A DNA stretch of 64,000 nucleotides from Rhodanobacter denitrificans (GTDB lineage Bacteria > Pseudomonadota > Gammaproteobacteria > Xanthomonadales > Rhodanobacteraceae): positions 248,001 through 312,000 of the forward strand of contig NZ_QFWQ01000006.1 in the NCBI RefSeq assembly GCF_003335105.1, in the 5' to 3' direction. The position numbers and the translations under genes are program-made. The notes under the pieces were generated by a model. It saw nothing but the letters and a program-made list of their open reading frames with translations. It was not told the origin of the DNA and made no database searches. Of this stretch, positions 55,180 through 63,453 are shown piece by piece; within the stretch, counting starts at the first letter, position 1, and the number at the start of each line of letters is the position of its first letter.

Positions 55180-57000
55180 ATGGCGAACACGATCGAGATC
55201 AAGGTTCCCGACATCGGCGGCCACGACAGCGTGCCGGTGATCGAGGTGCTGGTGAAGGCCGGCGACACGGTGGCGAAGGAGCAGAGCCTGATCACCCTGG
55301 AGTCGGACAAGGCGACCATGGAGATTCCCTCCAGCGCCGCCGGCGTGATCAGGGAAGTAAAGCTCAAGGTGGGCGACGAGGTTTCCGAGGGTGCGCTGAT
55401 TGCCGTGCTGGAGGTTGCCGGCGAGGCTGCTGCCGCACCGCCGGCGGAAGCTGCGAAAGCGGAAGCGCCCAAGGCTGCTGCACCGACGACGGCCGCCGTT
55501 CCGGCGGCCACTCCTGCCCAACCCTCCCCGGCGATCAGGGGAGGGAGTGACGTGGTGCCGCAAGCGGCGGCCGGCACCGGCCGCAAGGCCGACATCGAAT
55601 GCAAGCTGGTCGTGCTTGGCTCCGGCCCCGGCGGCTACAGCGCCGCGTTCCGCGCCGCCGACCTCGGCGTCGACACCGTGCTGGTGGAGCGCTACGCCAG
55701 CCTCGGTGGCGTCTGCCTCAACGTGGGCTGCATCCCGTCCAAGGCGCTGCTGCATGCCGCGGCGGTGATCGACGAGGCCGCGGCGATGGGCGCGCACGGC
55801 GTCACGTTCGGCGCACCGAAAATCGACATCGACAAGCTGCGCAGCTTCAAGAACAAGGTGGTCGGCCAGCTCACCGGCGGCCTTGCCGGCATGGCCAAGG
55901 CGCGCAAGGTGCGCACGGTCGAAGGCAGCGGCGCGTTCGTGTCGCCGCACGAAATGGAAGTCCAGACGAAGGACGGCGTGAAGCTGCTCCGCTTCGAGCA
56001 CGCGATCATCGCCGCCGGTTCGCAGTCGGTGAAGCTGCCGGCGTTCCCGTGGGACGACGAGCGCGTGATGGATTCCACCGGCGCGCTGGAACTGAAGGAC
56101 GTGCCGAAGAACCTGCTGGTCGTCGGTGGCGGCATCATCGGCCTGGAAATGGCCACCGTGTACGCCGCGCTGGGCAGCGCGGTGACCGTGGTCGAGTTCA
56201 TGGACCAGCTGATCCCGGGTGCCGACGCCGATTTGATCAAGCCGCTTGCCAAGCGCCTGAGCGGCAAGCTCAAGGGCGTGCACCTGAAGACCAAGGTAGT
56301 CAGTGCCAAGGCCACCAAGAAAGGCATCGAGGTCGGCTACGAAGGCGACAGCATTCCCGAGACCACGCTGTTCGACCGCGTGCTGGTCGCGGTGGGCCGC
56401 TCGCCGAACGGCGGCAACATCGGCGCGGACAAGGCCGGCGTGGCGGTGACCGAGCGCGGCTTCATCAACGTCGACACGCAGATGCGCACCAACGTGCCGC
56501 ACATCTTCGCCATCGGCGACCTGGTCGGCCAGCCGATGCTGGCGCACAAGGCCACCCACGAGGCGCACGTCGCGGCGCAGGCAGTGGCCGGACAGAAGAG
56601 CCACTTCGATGCGCGGGTGATCCCGTCGGTGGCGTACACCGATCCGGAAATCGCCTGGGTCGGCGTGACCGAGCGCGAGGCGAAGGAAAAGGGGCTGAAG
56701 GTCGGCGTGGGCAAGTTCCCGTGGGCGGCGTCGGGCCGCGCCATCGGCATCGACCGCACCGAGGGTTTCACCAAGCTGATCTTCGACGAGGAAACCCACC
56801 GCATCGTCGGCGCCGGCATCGTCGGCGTGCACGCCGGCGACCTGATCTCCGAACTGGCGCTGGCGATCGAGATGGGCAGCGAGGCGGCCGACATCGCGCT
56901 TACCATCCACCCGCATCCGACCCTGGGCGAATCGGTCGGCATGGCGGCGGAAGTCTACGAAGGCACGATCACCGACCTGTACCTGCCGAAGAAGAAGTGA
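55180..57000 (+). CDS. lpdA: Dihydrolipoyl dehydrogenase E3 with N-terminal lipoyl domain
   Basis: 606 residues. Residues ~1-80 are a lipoyl domain (lipoyl Lys in [15 protein letters not shown]) very similar to that in E2. A linker of ~55 residues leads to the flavin enzyme from ~140: [19 protein letters not shown], redox disulfide C179/C184 in [20 protein letters not shown] site [19 protein letters not shown], and the C-terminal His-Glu dyad in [10 protein letters not shown]3 reoxidises lipoate using NAD+. Fused lipoyl-E3 occurs in several proteobacteria. The linker contains a DNA palindrome (see the entry at 55522). It has GGAGG upstream and ends in a terminator. Confidence 0.96.
   Translation: MANTIEIKVPDIGGHDSVPVIEVLVKAGDTVAKEQSLITLESDKATMEIPSSAAGVIREVKLKVGDEVSEGALIAVLEVAGEAAAAPPAEAAKAEAPKAAAPTTAAVPAATPAQPSPAIRGGSDVVPQAAAGTGRKADIECKLVVLGSGPGGYSAAFRAADLGVDTVLVERYASLGGVCLNVGCIPSKALLHAAAVIDEAAAMGAHGVTFGAPKIDIDKLRSFKNKVVGQLTGGLAGMAKARKVRTVEGSGAFVSPHEMEVQTKDGVKLLRFEHAIIAAGSQSVKLPAFPWDDERVMDSTGALELKDVPKNLLVVGGGIIGLEMATVYAALGSAVTVVEFMDQLIPGADADLIKPLAKRLSGKLKGVHLKTKVVSAKATKKGIEVGYEGDSIPETTLFDRVLVAVGRSPNGGNIGADKAGVAVTERGFINVDTQMRTNVPHIFAIGDLVGQPMLAHKATHEAHVAAQAVAGQKSHFDARVIPSVAYTDPEIAWVGVTEREAKEKGLKVGVGKFPWAASGRAIGIDRTEGFTKLIFDEETHRIVGAGIVGVHAGDLISELALAIEMGSEAADIALTIHPHPTLGESVGMAAEVYEGTITDLYLPKKK
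55522..55545. repeat. REP-like palindrome inside the lpdA linker
   Basis: CCCTCCCC (55522-55529), 8-nt spacer, GGGGAGGG (55538-55545), a perfect 8-bp inverted repeat read through in frame as [10 protein letters not shown]. Similar CCCTCCCC/GGGGAGGG elements are recurrent in xanthomonad intergenic DNA, as I recall, so this may be an inserted copy. Confidence 0.4.
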
Positions 57001-57014
57001 TCCGAGCCGCAGGG

Positions 57015-57043
57015 AAAAGCCCGGAGCGATCCGGGCTTTTTTT
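57015..57043 (+). terminator. Rho-independent terminator of the aceF-lpdA operon
   Basis: AAAAGCCCGGA (57015-57025), loop GCGA, TCCGGGCTTTT (57030-57040) with the T-run continuing to 57043. Confidence 0.93.
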
Positions 57044-57180
57044 GTGAGCGGGTTTCGGGAGGGACCCGCCCGTGTCCGCGTTCGATCCGAGGCGGCTATT
57101 GTCCGGCTCCTCCTGAACGTCGATCATGGCGACATCGCCCGCAGGTTGGCGGGCGCATTGACCACGCAGCGAGGCATCTC

Positions 57181-57828
57181 ATGTCGAAACTTCGCGTCGC
57201 GAGCTTTGCCCTTTCCATCGATGGCTATGGCGCTGGACCGGACCAGGATCTCCAGCATCCGCTCGGCATCGGCGGCCCCGCGTTGATGGAGTGGATCTTC
57301 CACACCCGCGCATGGTCGAAGATGCACGGCGGCGACGAGGGCGAGACGGGCGTCGACAACGGCATCGTGGAGCAGGGCTTCGCCGGCATCGGCGCCTGGA
57401 TTCTCGGGCGCAACATGTTCGGGCCGGTCCGCGGCCCGTGGCCGGACGACGGCTGGAAGGGCTGGTGGGGCGACGAGCCGCCGTACCACACCCCCGTCTT
57501 CGTGCTGACGCACCATCCGCGCGCGCCGCTCAGGATGGCGGGAGGCACCGAGTTCCGCTTCGTCTCCGAAGGTATCCACGCCGCGCTGGAGCAGGCGACC
57601 GTTGCCGCGGATGGCCGCGATGTCCGCCTGGGCGGCGGCGTATCCACCATCCGGCAGTATCTGCGCGCGGGCCTGGTCGACGAACTGCATCTCGCCATGC
57701 GGCCGGTCCTGCTCGGTTCCGGGGAACATCTGCTGGACGGCCTCGATCTGCCTGCTCTCGGCTACGAATGCACGGGACACGTCGCGGGCGAACGTGCCAC
57801 CCATGTGTTCCTGAGCAGGCGGGCGTGA
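57181..57828 (+). CDS. Dihydrofolate reductase/RibD C-terminal-like reductase
   Basis: 215 residues from the ATG giving MSKLRVASFALSIDGYGAG. The fold features are FALSIDGYG (cofactor site), GAWILGRNMFGPVRGPWP, PVFVLTHHPRAPLRM, VRLGGGVSTIRQYLRAGLVDELHLAMRPVLLGSGEHL. These are typical of the dihydrofolate reductase-family proteins that resemble RibD reductase domains and rarely reduce folate. NADPH is the likely cofactor. It stands alone after the lpdA terminator. Confidence 0.87.
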   Translation: MSKLRVASFALSIDGYGAGPDQDLQHPLGIGGPALMEWIFHTRAWSKMHGGDEGETGVDNGIVEQGFAGIGAWILGRNMFGPVRGPWPDDGWKGWWGDEPPYHTPVFVLTHHPRAPLRMAGGTEFRFVSEGIHAALEQATVAADGRDVRLGGGVSTIRQYLRAGLVDELHLAMRPVLLGSGEHLLDGLDLPALGYECTGHVAGERATHVFLSRRA

Positions 57829-57954
57829 CCTGTCGGCCCTGCTGGCCGTGCGCCGTCGTGGGGATCGAGCGTCTGGCCGTGGCGAACGATCGGAACCGGC
57901 GATAGTGTCGACTCATTGCCGGCGCTGGAACATCCCCATCAGAACGAGGTCGAT

Positions 57955-58755
57955 ATGCCATTGAAAGTATGTCTCGCCGGTGCCACCGGCTGGGCCGGGT
58001 CCGAACTGGCGCGCGGGATTGCCGCGGCTGCCGATCTTGCCTTGGTCGCCGCGGTCTCGCGCCGGCAGGCAGGGCGGTCGCTGGGCGAAGTGCTGGGCGA
58101 ACCGGGGCTCGCCACGCCGGTCTTTGCCAGCGCCGCCGAGGCGCTGGCGCAGCCGTGCGACGTGTTCGTCGAGTACACCCATCCGGACAGCGCGAAGGCG
58201 AACATCCTCGCCGCGCTGGAACGCGGCGCGCACGTGGTGGTCGGCACCTCGGGCCTCACCGACGAGGACTACGCGCAGATCGACGCACTGGCGCGCGAGC
58301 GGCAGCGCGGCGTGCTGGCCTGCGGCAACTTTGCGCTCACTGCGGTGCTGCTGATCAAGTTCGCCGAGATGGCGGCAAAGCTCATCCCGCAGTGGGAGCT
58401 CGTCGACTACGCCAGCGCGGGCAAGCCGGATGCGCCCAGCGGCACGGTGCGCGAACTGGCCACGCGCATGGGCCGCGTGCGCCAGCCGCAGCTGGAGGTC
58501 CCGCTGGAGCGGACCGTCGGCCTGCGCGAGACGCGCGGCGGCACGCTGGCCGGCAGCCAAGTGCACGCGCTGCGCCTGCCGGGTTTCGTGATCGGCGCCG
58601 AGGCGATCTTCGGCATGCCGGACCAGACATTGACGATCCGCCACAATGCCGGCAGCAGCGCGAAGCCCTACGTTGACGGTGCGTTGCTGGCGATCCGCAA
58701 GGTGCCCGGCCTGATCGGCCTGCACCGTGGACTGGATGCGGTGCTGGACCTGTAG
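57955..58755 (+). CDS. DapB-like dihydrodipicolinate reductase paralogue
   Basis: 266 residues from the ATG giving MPLKVCLAGATGWAGSELARG. An N-terminal NAD(P)-binding fold (GATGWAGSE, VEYTHPDSAKANILAALERGAHVVVGTSGLT) is followed by the DapB-type catalytic region VDYASAGKPDAPSGTVREL. In E. coli DapB this region reads HHxxK with catalytic His159/His160 and Lys163. Here Lys157 is kept but the two His are Ala153 and Ser154. So it probably is not the lysine-pathway enzyme, rather a paralogue of unknown substrate. Such YASAxK paralogues exist in other proteobacteria. Confidence 0.75.
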   Translation: MPLKVCLAGATGWAGSELARGIAAAADLALVAAVSRRQAGRSLGEVLGEPGLATPVFASAAEALAQPCDVFVEYTHPDSAKANILAALERGAHVVVGTSGLTDEDYAQIDALARERQRGVLACGNFALTAVLLIKFAEMAAKLIPQWELVDYASAGKPDAPSGTVRELATRMGRVRQPQLEVPLERTVGLRETRGGTLAGSQVHALRLPGFVIGAEAIFGMPDQTLTIRHNAGSSAKPYVDGALLAIRKVPGLIGLHRGLDAVLDL

Positions 58756-58770
58756 CGAGAGTTTTCCGAT

Positions 58771-59463
58771 TCAGTGACGGCTTGCTGACGTGCTGTCGGC
58801 CTGCGCGGGCAGTGCGTCCCGCAGGTGGCGCTGCAGTGTCAGCAGGCTCTGCTGCGCCTGATCCAGCATCGTCGCCATCTGGCTGACCACGTGCAGAAAT
58901 TCGCGTGAGTGCACGTTCCCGGATTAGAGATCAGTCAACGTGTCGATCATCCGCGGGCCATCCATCGCCAGTGCCAGGTTCGTGCTCAGGCCAATGCCGA
59001 CGTCGCGCTGGTTGGCGTAGACCGCGGAGTAGCGCTGTATGCGCTCTCGGTCGATCCAGCTGGCGGACTGATCCGCCACCGCCACATCCCAGGCTTCGTG
59101 GCGCAGGGTCGGCCAGTTCAGGTTGAGGTTGAAATTCCCGGCCGAGACCTGCGACTGGATATGCTGCGCGATGATCGCTTCCGGCGCGTGCGCCTTGAAG
59201 TCTTGTATCAGGCTGTCGCGAATCGCGGCGAGTCGCTTCACCTGCCGTGCGTCCTGTGTCAGCGAAGAATCGATCGCATCCAGGTTGGAGCGGATCTCCG
59301 CATCGATACGCAAGCTGGCCACCTCGGCGGCGTGGACGTGGTGTGCGTGCTCTATCCATGCTTCCAGGCCGAGCGCGGTGAGAATGCTGAGTACGATCAT
59401 CAGGTAGTGCTTGGCGAAGTCCTTGAAGGACTCCAGCCGAACCTTCGGCAGTTCGAGGTGCAT
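58771..59463 (-). pseudogene. Membrane-anchored protein gene interrupted by an in-frame TAA
   Basis: The intact first part is 179 residues (59463-58927), with stop TAA at 58924-58926. It has an N-terminal TM (FAKHYLMIVLSILTALGLEAW) and then a long charged helical domain (AAEVASLRIDAEIRSNLDAIDSSL, QVKRLAAIRDSLIQDFKAH). After the TAA, the same frame stays open for 50 codons to a TGA at 58771: SREFLHVVSQMATMLDQAQQ then SLLTLQRHLRDALPA, a clear amphipathic helix. One base change would restore a 230-residue protein. So it is either a fresh pseudogene, a real shorter protein, or a sequencing error. Function unknown. Confidence 0.6.
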
Positions 59464-59556
59464 GCTGTCTCCGGGGATGGCAGGCGGAGTGCGAAGGGTA
59501 TCGGATTGGCCGGCTCCGGCTCCGGCTTGGGCCGGGTGTCGGGCCGGTTCGGGAAT

Positions 59557-60036
59557 TCAGGCGGTCGGGCCGTCAATATGCTGCTGCCACCGTCCCAGCA
59601 GCCAAGACGCGCCGAGGCAGCCGGCCAGCGTCAGCAGCCAGCGGGTGGCGGGTGCGTGCGGGGTCGGCAAAAGCGTAACGAACGAGGGCAACCACGCGCG
59701 GCCATACATCGCCACCACCGCCACCGCGGCGATGGCCAGGGCGATGGCCAGTGCCAGCGTCAGCGCGGATTCGAATGAGCCGCCGGTGACAGGCTGTCGC
59801 GCCGGGGCGGCCGCGACCCGCGCGGCCAGCTGCTGCGCGAAATCCGCCGGCAACGCCTCCGGCAGCGGTTCGCGCAGCGCCCGTGCGAGCAGGCAGTAGC
59901 GCCGGCCGCGCGCATCGTCGCTGGCGGGGTCGAGCTGCAGGCGCTCGCGCCGCATCGCGCGTTCCTGCGCCAGCCATTCGCGCTCGTGCGCGTCGTCGTC
60001 GAAGGCAGGGATGGGGTCGTCGGTGTGCTGGTTCAT
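59557..60036 (-). CDS. Putative anti-sigma factor, membrane protein
   Basis: 159 residues. It overlaps the ECF sigma gene by ATGA. The N-terminal half (REWLAQERAMRRERLQLDP, YCLLARALREPLPEALPADFAQQLAARV) resembles a cytoplasmic anti-sigma-like segment; two TM segments follow (LTLALAIALAIAAVAVVAMYG, TRWLLTLAGCLGASWLLGRW). Position and layout are the evidence; no zinc HxxxCxxC motif is present. Confidence 0.7.
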   Translation of the reverse strand: MNQHTDDPIPAFDDDAHEREWLAQERAMRRERLQLDPASDDARGRRYCLLARALREPLPEALPADFAQQLAARVAAAPARQPVTGGSFESALTLALAIALAIAAVAVVAMYGRAWLPSFVTLLPTPHAPATRWLLTLAGCLGASWLLGRWQQHIDGPTA

Positions 60037-60614
60037 GCTGCAACTCCGGTCCGCGCTTCGAGCGCGCCGCGCAGGCGCAAACGTGAGCGGAACAAGTGGC
60101 TCTTGATGGTGCCGCTGGCCAGTCCGGTGATCCGGGCGATCTCCGGGATGGTCGTTTCTTCAAGGTAGTACAAGGTCAGCAGCGTGCGCTGCAACGGCGG
60201 CAACGTCTCGATCGCCGCGTGCAGGTGCCGCGCCGTTTCCGCATCCGCGCAGGCGGCTTCCAGGTCGAAGCCGTCGCCGATGTTGTCCACCAGCGAGTAG
60301 TCGTCATCGGCGCCGGCCGGTTCGACCAGCGCAATGCGCTTGTGCTGCAGGTGGCGCAACGCGATGGTGTACGCCACGCGCCCGATCCAGGATTTCAACG
60401 CGCTCTCGTGGCGGTACTGATGCAGGCATTGGTGCACGCGCAGGAAGGTGTCCTGGCACAGCTCGCGCGCGTCCTCGGGGTTGCGCACCATGCGCTGGAT
60501 GATGTGCCAGCACAGCCCCTGGTACTCGCGCACCAGGCGTTCGAACGCGCCCGGCCGGTTGGCCAGCACGGCATCGACCAGCTCGCGGTCGGGGCTGCTG
60601 CGGATGTCATCCAT
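60033..60614 (-). CDS. ECF-type RNA polymerase sigma factor
   Basis: 193 residues from the ATG giving MDDIRSSPDRELVDAVLANRPG; the longer upstream frame is rejected. Region 2 (AFERLVREYQGLCWHIIQRMVRNPEDARELCQDTFLRVHQCL) and region 4 (LPPLQRTLLTLYYLEETTIPEIARITGLASGTIKSHLFRSRLRLRGAL) are standard sigma-70 family 4 elements, with no region 3. The stop overlaps the putative anti-sigma start by 4 bp, so they are translationally coupled. Target genes are unknown. Confidence 0.92.
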   Translation of the reverse strand: MDDIRSSPDRELVDAVLANRPGAFERLVREYQGLCWHIIQRMVRNPEDARELCQDTFLRVHQCLHQYRHESALKSWIGRVAYTIALRHLQHKRIALVEPAGADDDYSLVDNIGDGFDLEAACADAETARHLHAAIETLPPLQRTLLTLYYLEETTIPEIARITGLASGTIKSHLFRSRLRLRGALEARTGVAA

Positions 60615-60638
60615 GGGCAAGGGATACGCGCAGACGGC

Positions 60639-60664
60639 GGACGGTTGCAAGTGGACGGCTGCAA
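60639..60664. repeat. Direct repeat upstream of the ECF sigma gene
   Basis: GGACGGTTGCAA (60639-60650) and GGACGGCTGCAA (60653-60664), one mismatch, period 14 bp, 25 bp before the sigma start. It might be a regulator-binding array or part of the autoregulated promoter. Confidence 0.35.
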
Positions 60665-60735
60665 CCGGCGCGGCGGCGGCTGTATCTAACTCTCCGACAG
60701 CCACCATCACCACAGCCACGCACCAGGAGAGCACC

Positions 60736-61062
60736 ATGAATTTCGGCGAACTCATCCCGATCAGCCTGTTTGTCTGCATCGCCTATTCGATCAAGGTCTG
60801 CGTCGATGCCATGGTGCGGCGGCACATGGTCAACGCCGGCGGTTCGGAAGACCTGGTCAATTCGATCCTGCGCGACGAGGATCAGCGCCGGCGCCACTCC
60901 TCGCTGCGCTGGGGCATCGTGCTGGTGGCGCTGGCGATCGGCTTCGGCCTGATCCAGTGGTTCGACTGGCACGAGGTCACTCCCGGCCTGATCGCCGTGC
61001 TGGCCGGCGCGACCGGGTTGGGCAACCTGGCGTTCTTCGCGATCTCGCGGCGGATCGGCTAG
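60736..61062 (+). CDS. Small inner-membrane protein, two transmembrane segments
   Basis: 108 residues from the ATG giving MNFGELIPISLFVCIAYSI, with AGGAG upstream. TM1 (ELIPISLFVCIAYSIKVC) and TM2-3 region (WGIVLVALAIGFGLIQW, LIAVLAGATGLGNLAFFAI) flank a charged cytoplasmic segment (GGSEDLVNSILRDEDQRRRH). It is divergent from the ECF sigma gene and may be one of its targets. Family unknown. Confidence 0.7.
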   Translation: MNFGELIPISLFVCIAYSIKVCVDAMVRRHMVNAGGSEDLVNSILRDEDQRRRHSSLRWGIVLVALAIGFGLIQWFDWHEVTPGLIAVLAGATGLGNLAFFAISRRIG

Positions 61063-61121
61063 ATTTGACGGCGGTTGTCCGCCGTCTGGTCGGCGCGCCA
61101 TGAAGGAAGCGGGTCGGCAGC

Positions 61122-61748
61122 ATGAACGAGCAACTGCTGTTCAACGTGGTGGACCTGGCCGGCACGTTCGCGTTCGCGATCAGCGGCGCGACCGCGGCGC
61201 GGCGCTGCAACCTCGACGTGTTCGGCATCCTGGTGATCGCCTATATCACCGCCTGTGGCGGCGGCATCGTGCGCGACCTGTGCATCGGCGCGATCCCGCC
61301 GGCGGGCCTCACCGACTGGCGCTACCTGCTTACCGCGGTCGTGGCGGCCCTGCTCACCATCGTGGCGTACCGCTGGGTGGAACGGCTGACCTACCCGGTG
61401 CGCCTGTTCGACGCGATGGGGCTGGGCCTGTTCGCGGTGTATGGCGCGCACAAGGCGCTGGCGTTCGGCCACAACGCGGAGGTCGCGATCCTGCTCGGCA
61501 TGGTCACCGCGATCGGCGGCGGCATGGCGCGCGACATGCTGCTGGCGCGCGTGTCGATCGTGTTGCAGCAGGAGATCTACGCGCTGGCCGCGCTCGCCGG
61601 CGCGGCGCTGGCGGTGGTCGGCGAGTACCTGCATTGGCCAGCAGTATGGGCGACCTGGCTGCCGATCCTGTTCTGTTTCGGGCTGCGCTTCGCGTCGCTG
61701 CACTACCACTGGAACCTGCCGCGCTTCGGCCGCGACCGCCAGGGGTGA
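61122..61748 (+). CDS. TRIC-type trimeric cation channel (UPF0126) protein
   Basis: 208 residues. Two internally repeated three-TM units: FNVVDLAGTFAFAISGATAARR, FGILVIAYITACGGGIVRDLCIGAIPPAGL, and VRLFDAMGLGLFAVYGAHKAL, LLGMVTAIGGGMARDMLLARV. The GGGIVRDL and GGGMARDM motifs are those of prokaryotic TRIC channels of this family. It likely passes K+ or other monovalent cations through the inner membrane. Followed by a long palindromic terminator. Confidence 0.88.
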   Translation: MNEQLLFNVVDLAGTFAFAISGATAARRCNLDVFGILVIAYITACGGGIVRDLCIGAIPPAGLTDWRYLLTAVVAALLTIVAYRWVERLTYPVRLFDAMGLGLFAVYGAHKALAFGHNAEVAILLGMVTAIGGGMARDMLLARVSIVLQQEIYALAALAGAALAVVGEYLHWPAVWATWLPILFCFGLRFASLHYHWNLPRFGRDRQG

Positions 61749-61810
61749 CGAGCCACGCAATTCCGGGCCAGCAGGCCCTCGAGGCGATGGCGGGGGAGCT
61801 GGACAAAACC

Positions 61811-61840
61811 GAGGGGCCGGATCGTGCGATCCGGCCCCTC
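61811..61840. terminator. Bidirectional terminator between TRIC channel and His-rich gene
   Basis: GAGGGGCCGGATCG (61811-61824), TG, CGATCCGGCCCCTC (61827-61840), a perfect 14-bp arm inverted repeat. On the minus strand GGTTTTG follows, giving a T-run for the convergent gene. Confidence 0.8.
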
Positions 61841-61865
61841 GCTGTGCACAGTGTGCGCAGGATAC

Positions 61866-62153
61866 TCAGTGGTGGTGATGATGGGTCTTCGAGTGGCCCT
61901 TGGCCTCGTGCTTGCCCTTGTTCTTGTCGTTGGCGACCGGGCTGACGGCCTTGCCGACGTTGGCGTCGTCCGCCTTCGCCGTCTGCGCGGCGGAGGACAC
62001 GGCGTCGCCATGCGAATCCTGGTTCATCGGCATGGACGGCGCGCTGGGCGGGGTATGGCCGCCACCAGCACCATGCTGCGGAGCAGCGATGGCAAACGAG
62101 ACCGGCAGGGCAAACGCGGCGGCAATCAGGACGGCAGTGATGGTCTTGGTCAT
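61866..62153 (-). CDS. Small exported protein ending in a natural pentahistidine tail
   Basis: 95 residues from the ATG giving MTKTITAVLIAAAFALPVS; a longer frame upstream is not a signal peptide. The signal peptide is cleaved near AIA-APQ. The mature peptide is disordered, Ala/Lys/His/Gly-rich (HGAGGGHTPPSAPSMPMNQDS, KGKHEAKGHSKTHHHHH). The terminal five His plus other His and Met suggest metal chelation (Cu, Ni or Zn) in the periplasm. No family recognised. It is convergent to the TRIC gene. Confidence 0.7.
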   Translation of the reverse strand: MTKTITAVLIAAAFALPVSFAIAAPQHGAGGGHTPPSAPSMPMNQDSHGDAVSSAAQTAKADDANVGKAVSPVANDKNKGKHEAKGHSKTHHHHH

Positions 62154-62312
62154 GGCGTATCCTCTGTTTGATGTGACCATGCGGCGCATGGCGTACCCAC
62201 CATAGGGCGGTGTCCGGCCGGCAGGATGAATGGCGGATATGCGCAAGAAACTGCGTGAGACCCGCGTCACGCCAGCGATGCCTGGCTGACGTGCCGCCAG
62301 CCCTGCATCGTG

Positions 62313-63407
62313 TCAGCCGGCGCCGAACAGGTCCGCCTGCGCCTGGTAACTGTCGCGGTCGACGAAGCCCGCCAGGCCCACGCCGACCAGGCGGTAGCGG
62401 CTTTCGGCCGGCCGTTCGACGCGTTCGCGCAGGCTGCAGGCGATGCCGGCCAGTTCGGCGGCGGATTGCGGGCGTTGTGCCGGCGTGAGGCTGCGGGTCA
62501 GGGTGTGGAAGTCCGAGGTCTTCAGTTTCAGCACCACCGTGCGCGCGACGCGAGCGTGTTCCTGCAGATAGCCCGCCCACGCCTTCTGGGCCAGCCGGTG
62601 GATGTGCGGTTCGAGTTCCTCCAGCCGCAGATCGTGCTCGAAGGTGTCTTCGGCGGAGATCTGCAGGGTGGGTCGTTCCGGCTGCACCGGATGCTCGTCG
62701 ATGCCGCGCGCCAGTTCGTGCAGGCGGCGGCCCCAGCGGCCGAAGCGCTGCTCCAGTTCGGCCTGCGCATGCGCGCGCAGTTCACCCACGGTGGCGATGC
62801 CGAGCGCGGCCAGCTTCGCCTCCATCACCTTGCCCACGCCGGGCAGGCGGTCTACCGGCAGCGGGGTGAGGAAGGCCTCGACCTGTTGCGGCCGGATCAC
62901 GAACAGGCCGTCGGGCTTGCGGAAGTCCGAGGCGATCTTGGCCAGGAACTTGTTCGGCGCCACCCCGGCCGAGGCGGTCAACTGCGTCTCCTCGCGGATC
63001 GCCGCGCGGATCGCCTCGGCGGTGGCGGTGGCCGAGCCCAGGCCGCTCCGTGTCACGGTGACGTCGAGGTAGGCCTCGTCCAGCGACAGCGGCTCGATCA
63101 GCGTGGTGTGCCGCGCGAAGATCTCGCGTACCTGCCGCGACACCGCCTTGTAGCGCGTGAAATCCGGCGGCACGAAGATCAGCTGCGGGCACAGCCGCTC
63201 GGCGCGGATCGCCGGCATCGCCGAGCGCACGCCGAACACCCGCGCCTCGTAGCTGGCCGCGCACACCACCGAGCGCGCGCCGCGCCATGCCACCGCCACC
63301 GGCTTGCCGCGCAGCGAGGGGTCGTCACGCTGCTCCACCGACGCGTAGAACGCGTCCATGTCGACGTGGAGGATCTTGCGCGGCGAGGCGGACACGCGGA
63401 CAACCAT
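62313..63407 (-). CDS. dinB: DNA polymerase IV
   Basis: 364 residues from the second ATG (MVVRVSASPRKILHVDMDAFY); another ATG lies 15 bp earlier and either may be used. Y-family signature ILHVDMDAFYASVEQRD, SLDEAYLDV (catalytic acidic residues), RPGVGK-like LPGVGKVMEAKLAALGI and TASAGVAPNKFLAKIASDFRKP. The C-terminus QADLF fits a beta-clamp-binding pentapeptide. It carries out error-prone translesion synthesis. It precedes the window-edge gene on the same strand; no LexA box is evident at the start. Confidence 0.95.
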   Translation of the reverse strand: MVVRVSASPRKILHVDMDAFYASVEQRDDPSLRGKPVAVAWRGARSVVCAASYEARVFGVRSAMPAIRAERLCPQLIFVPPDFTRYKAVSRQVREIFARHTTLIEPLSLDEAYLDVTVTRSGLGSATATAEAIRAAIREETQLTASAGVAPNKFLAKIASDFRKPDGLFVIRPQQVEAFLTPLPVDRLPGVGKVMEAKLAALGIATVGELRAHAQAELEQRFGRWGRRLHELARGIDEHPVQPERPTLQISAEDTFEHDLRLEELEPHIHRLAQKAWAGYLQEHARVARTVVLKLKTSDFHTLTRSLTPAQRPQSAAELAGIACSLRERVERPAESRYRLVGVGLAGFVDRDSYQAQADLFGAG

Positions 63408-63453
63408 GGCGGGGCGATGCACCGATTCTAGAGGCGTGCGTCGTCGGAGGGTG

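Noticed and set aside
53587-56916. N-terminal extension of the ABC ATPase frame to 1404 codons
   Set aside because: It runs antisense through aceF and lpdA. The ATPase proper starts at MLTIRDLSKTY, and everything before is low-complexity shadow.
60615-60779. Longer ECF sigma N-terminus (55 more codons)
   Set aside because: It would extend over the promoter of the divergent membrane gene and has no sigma region content.
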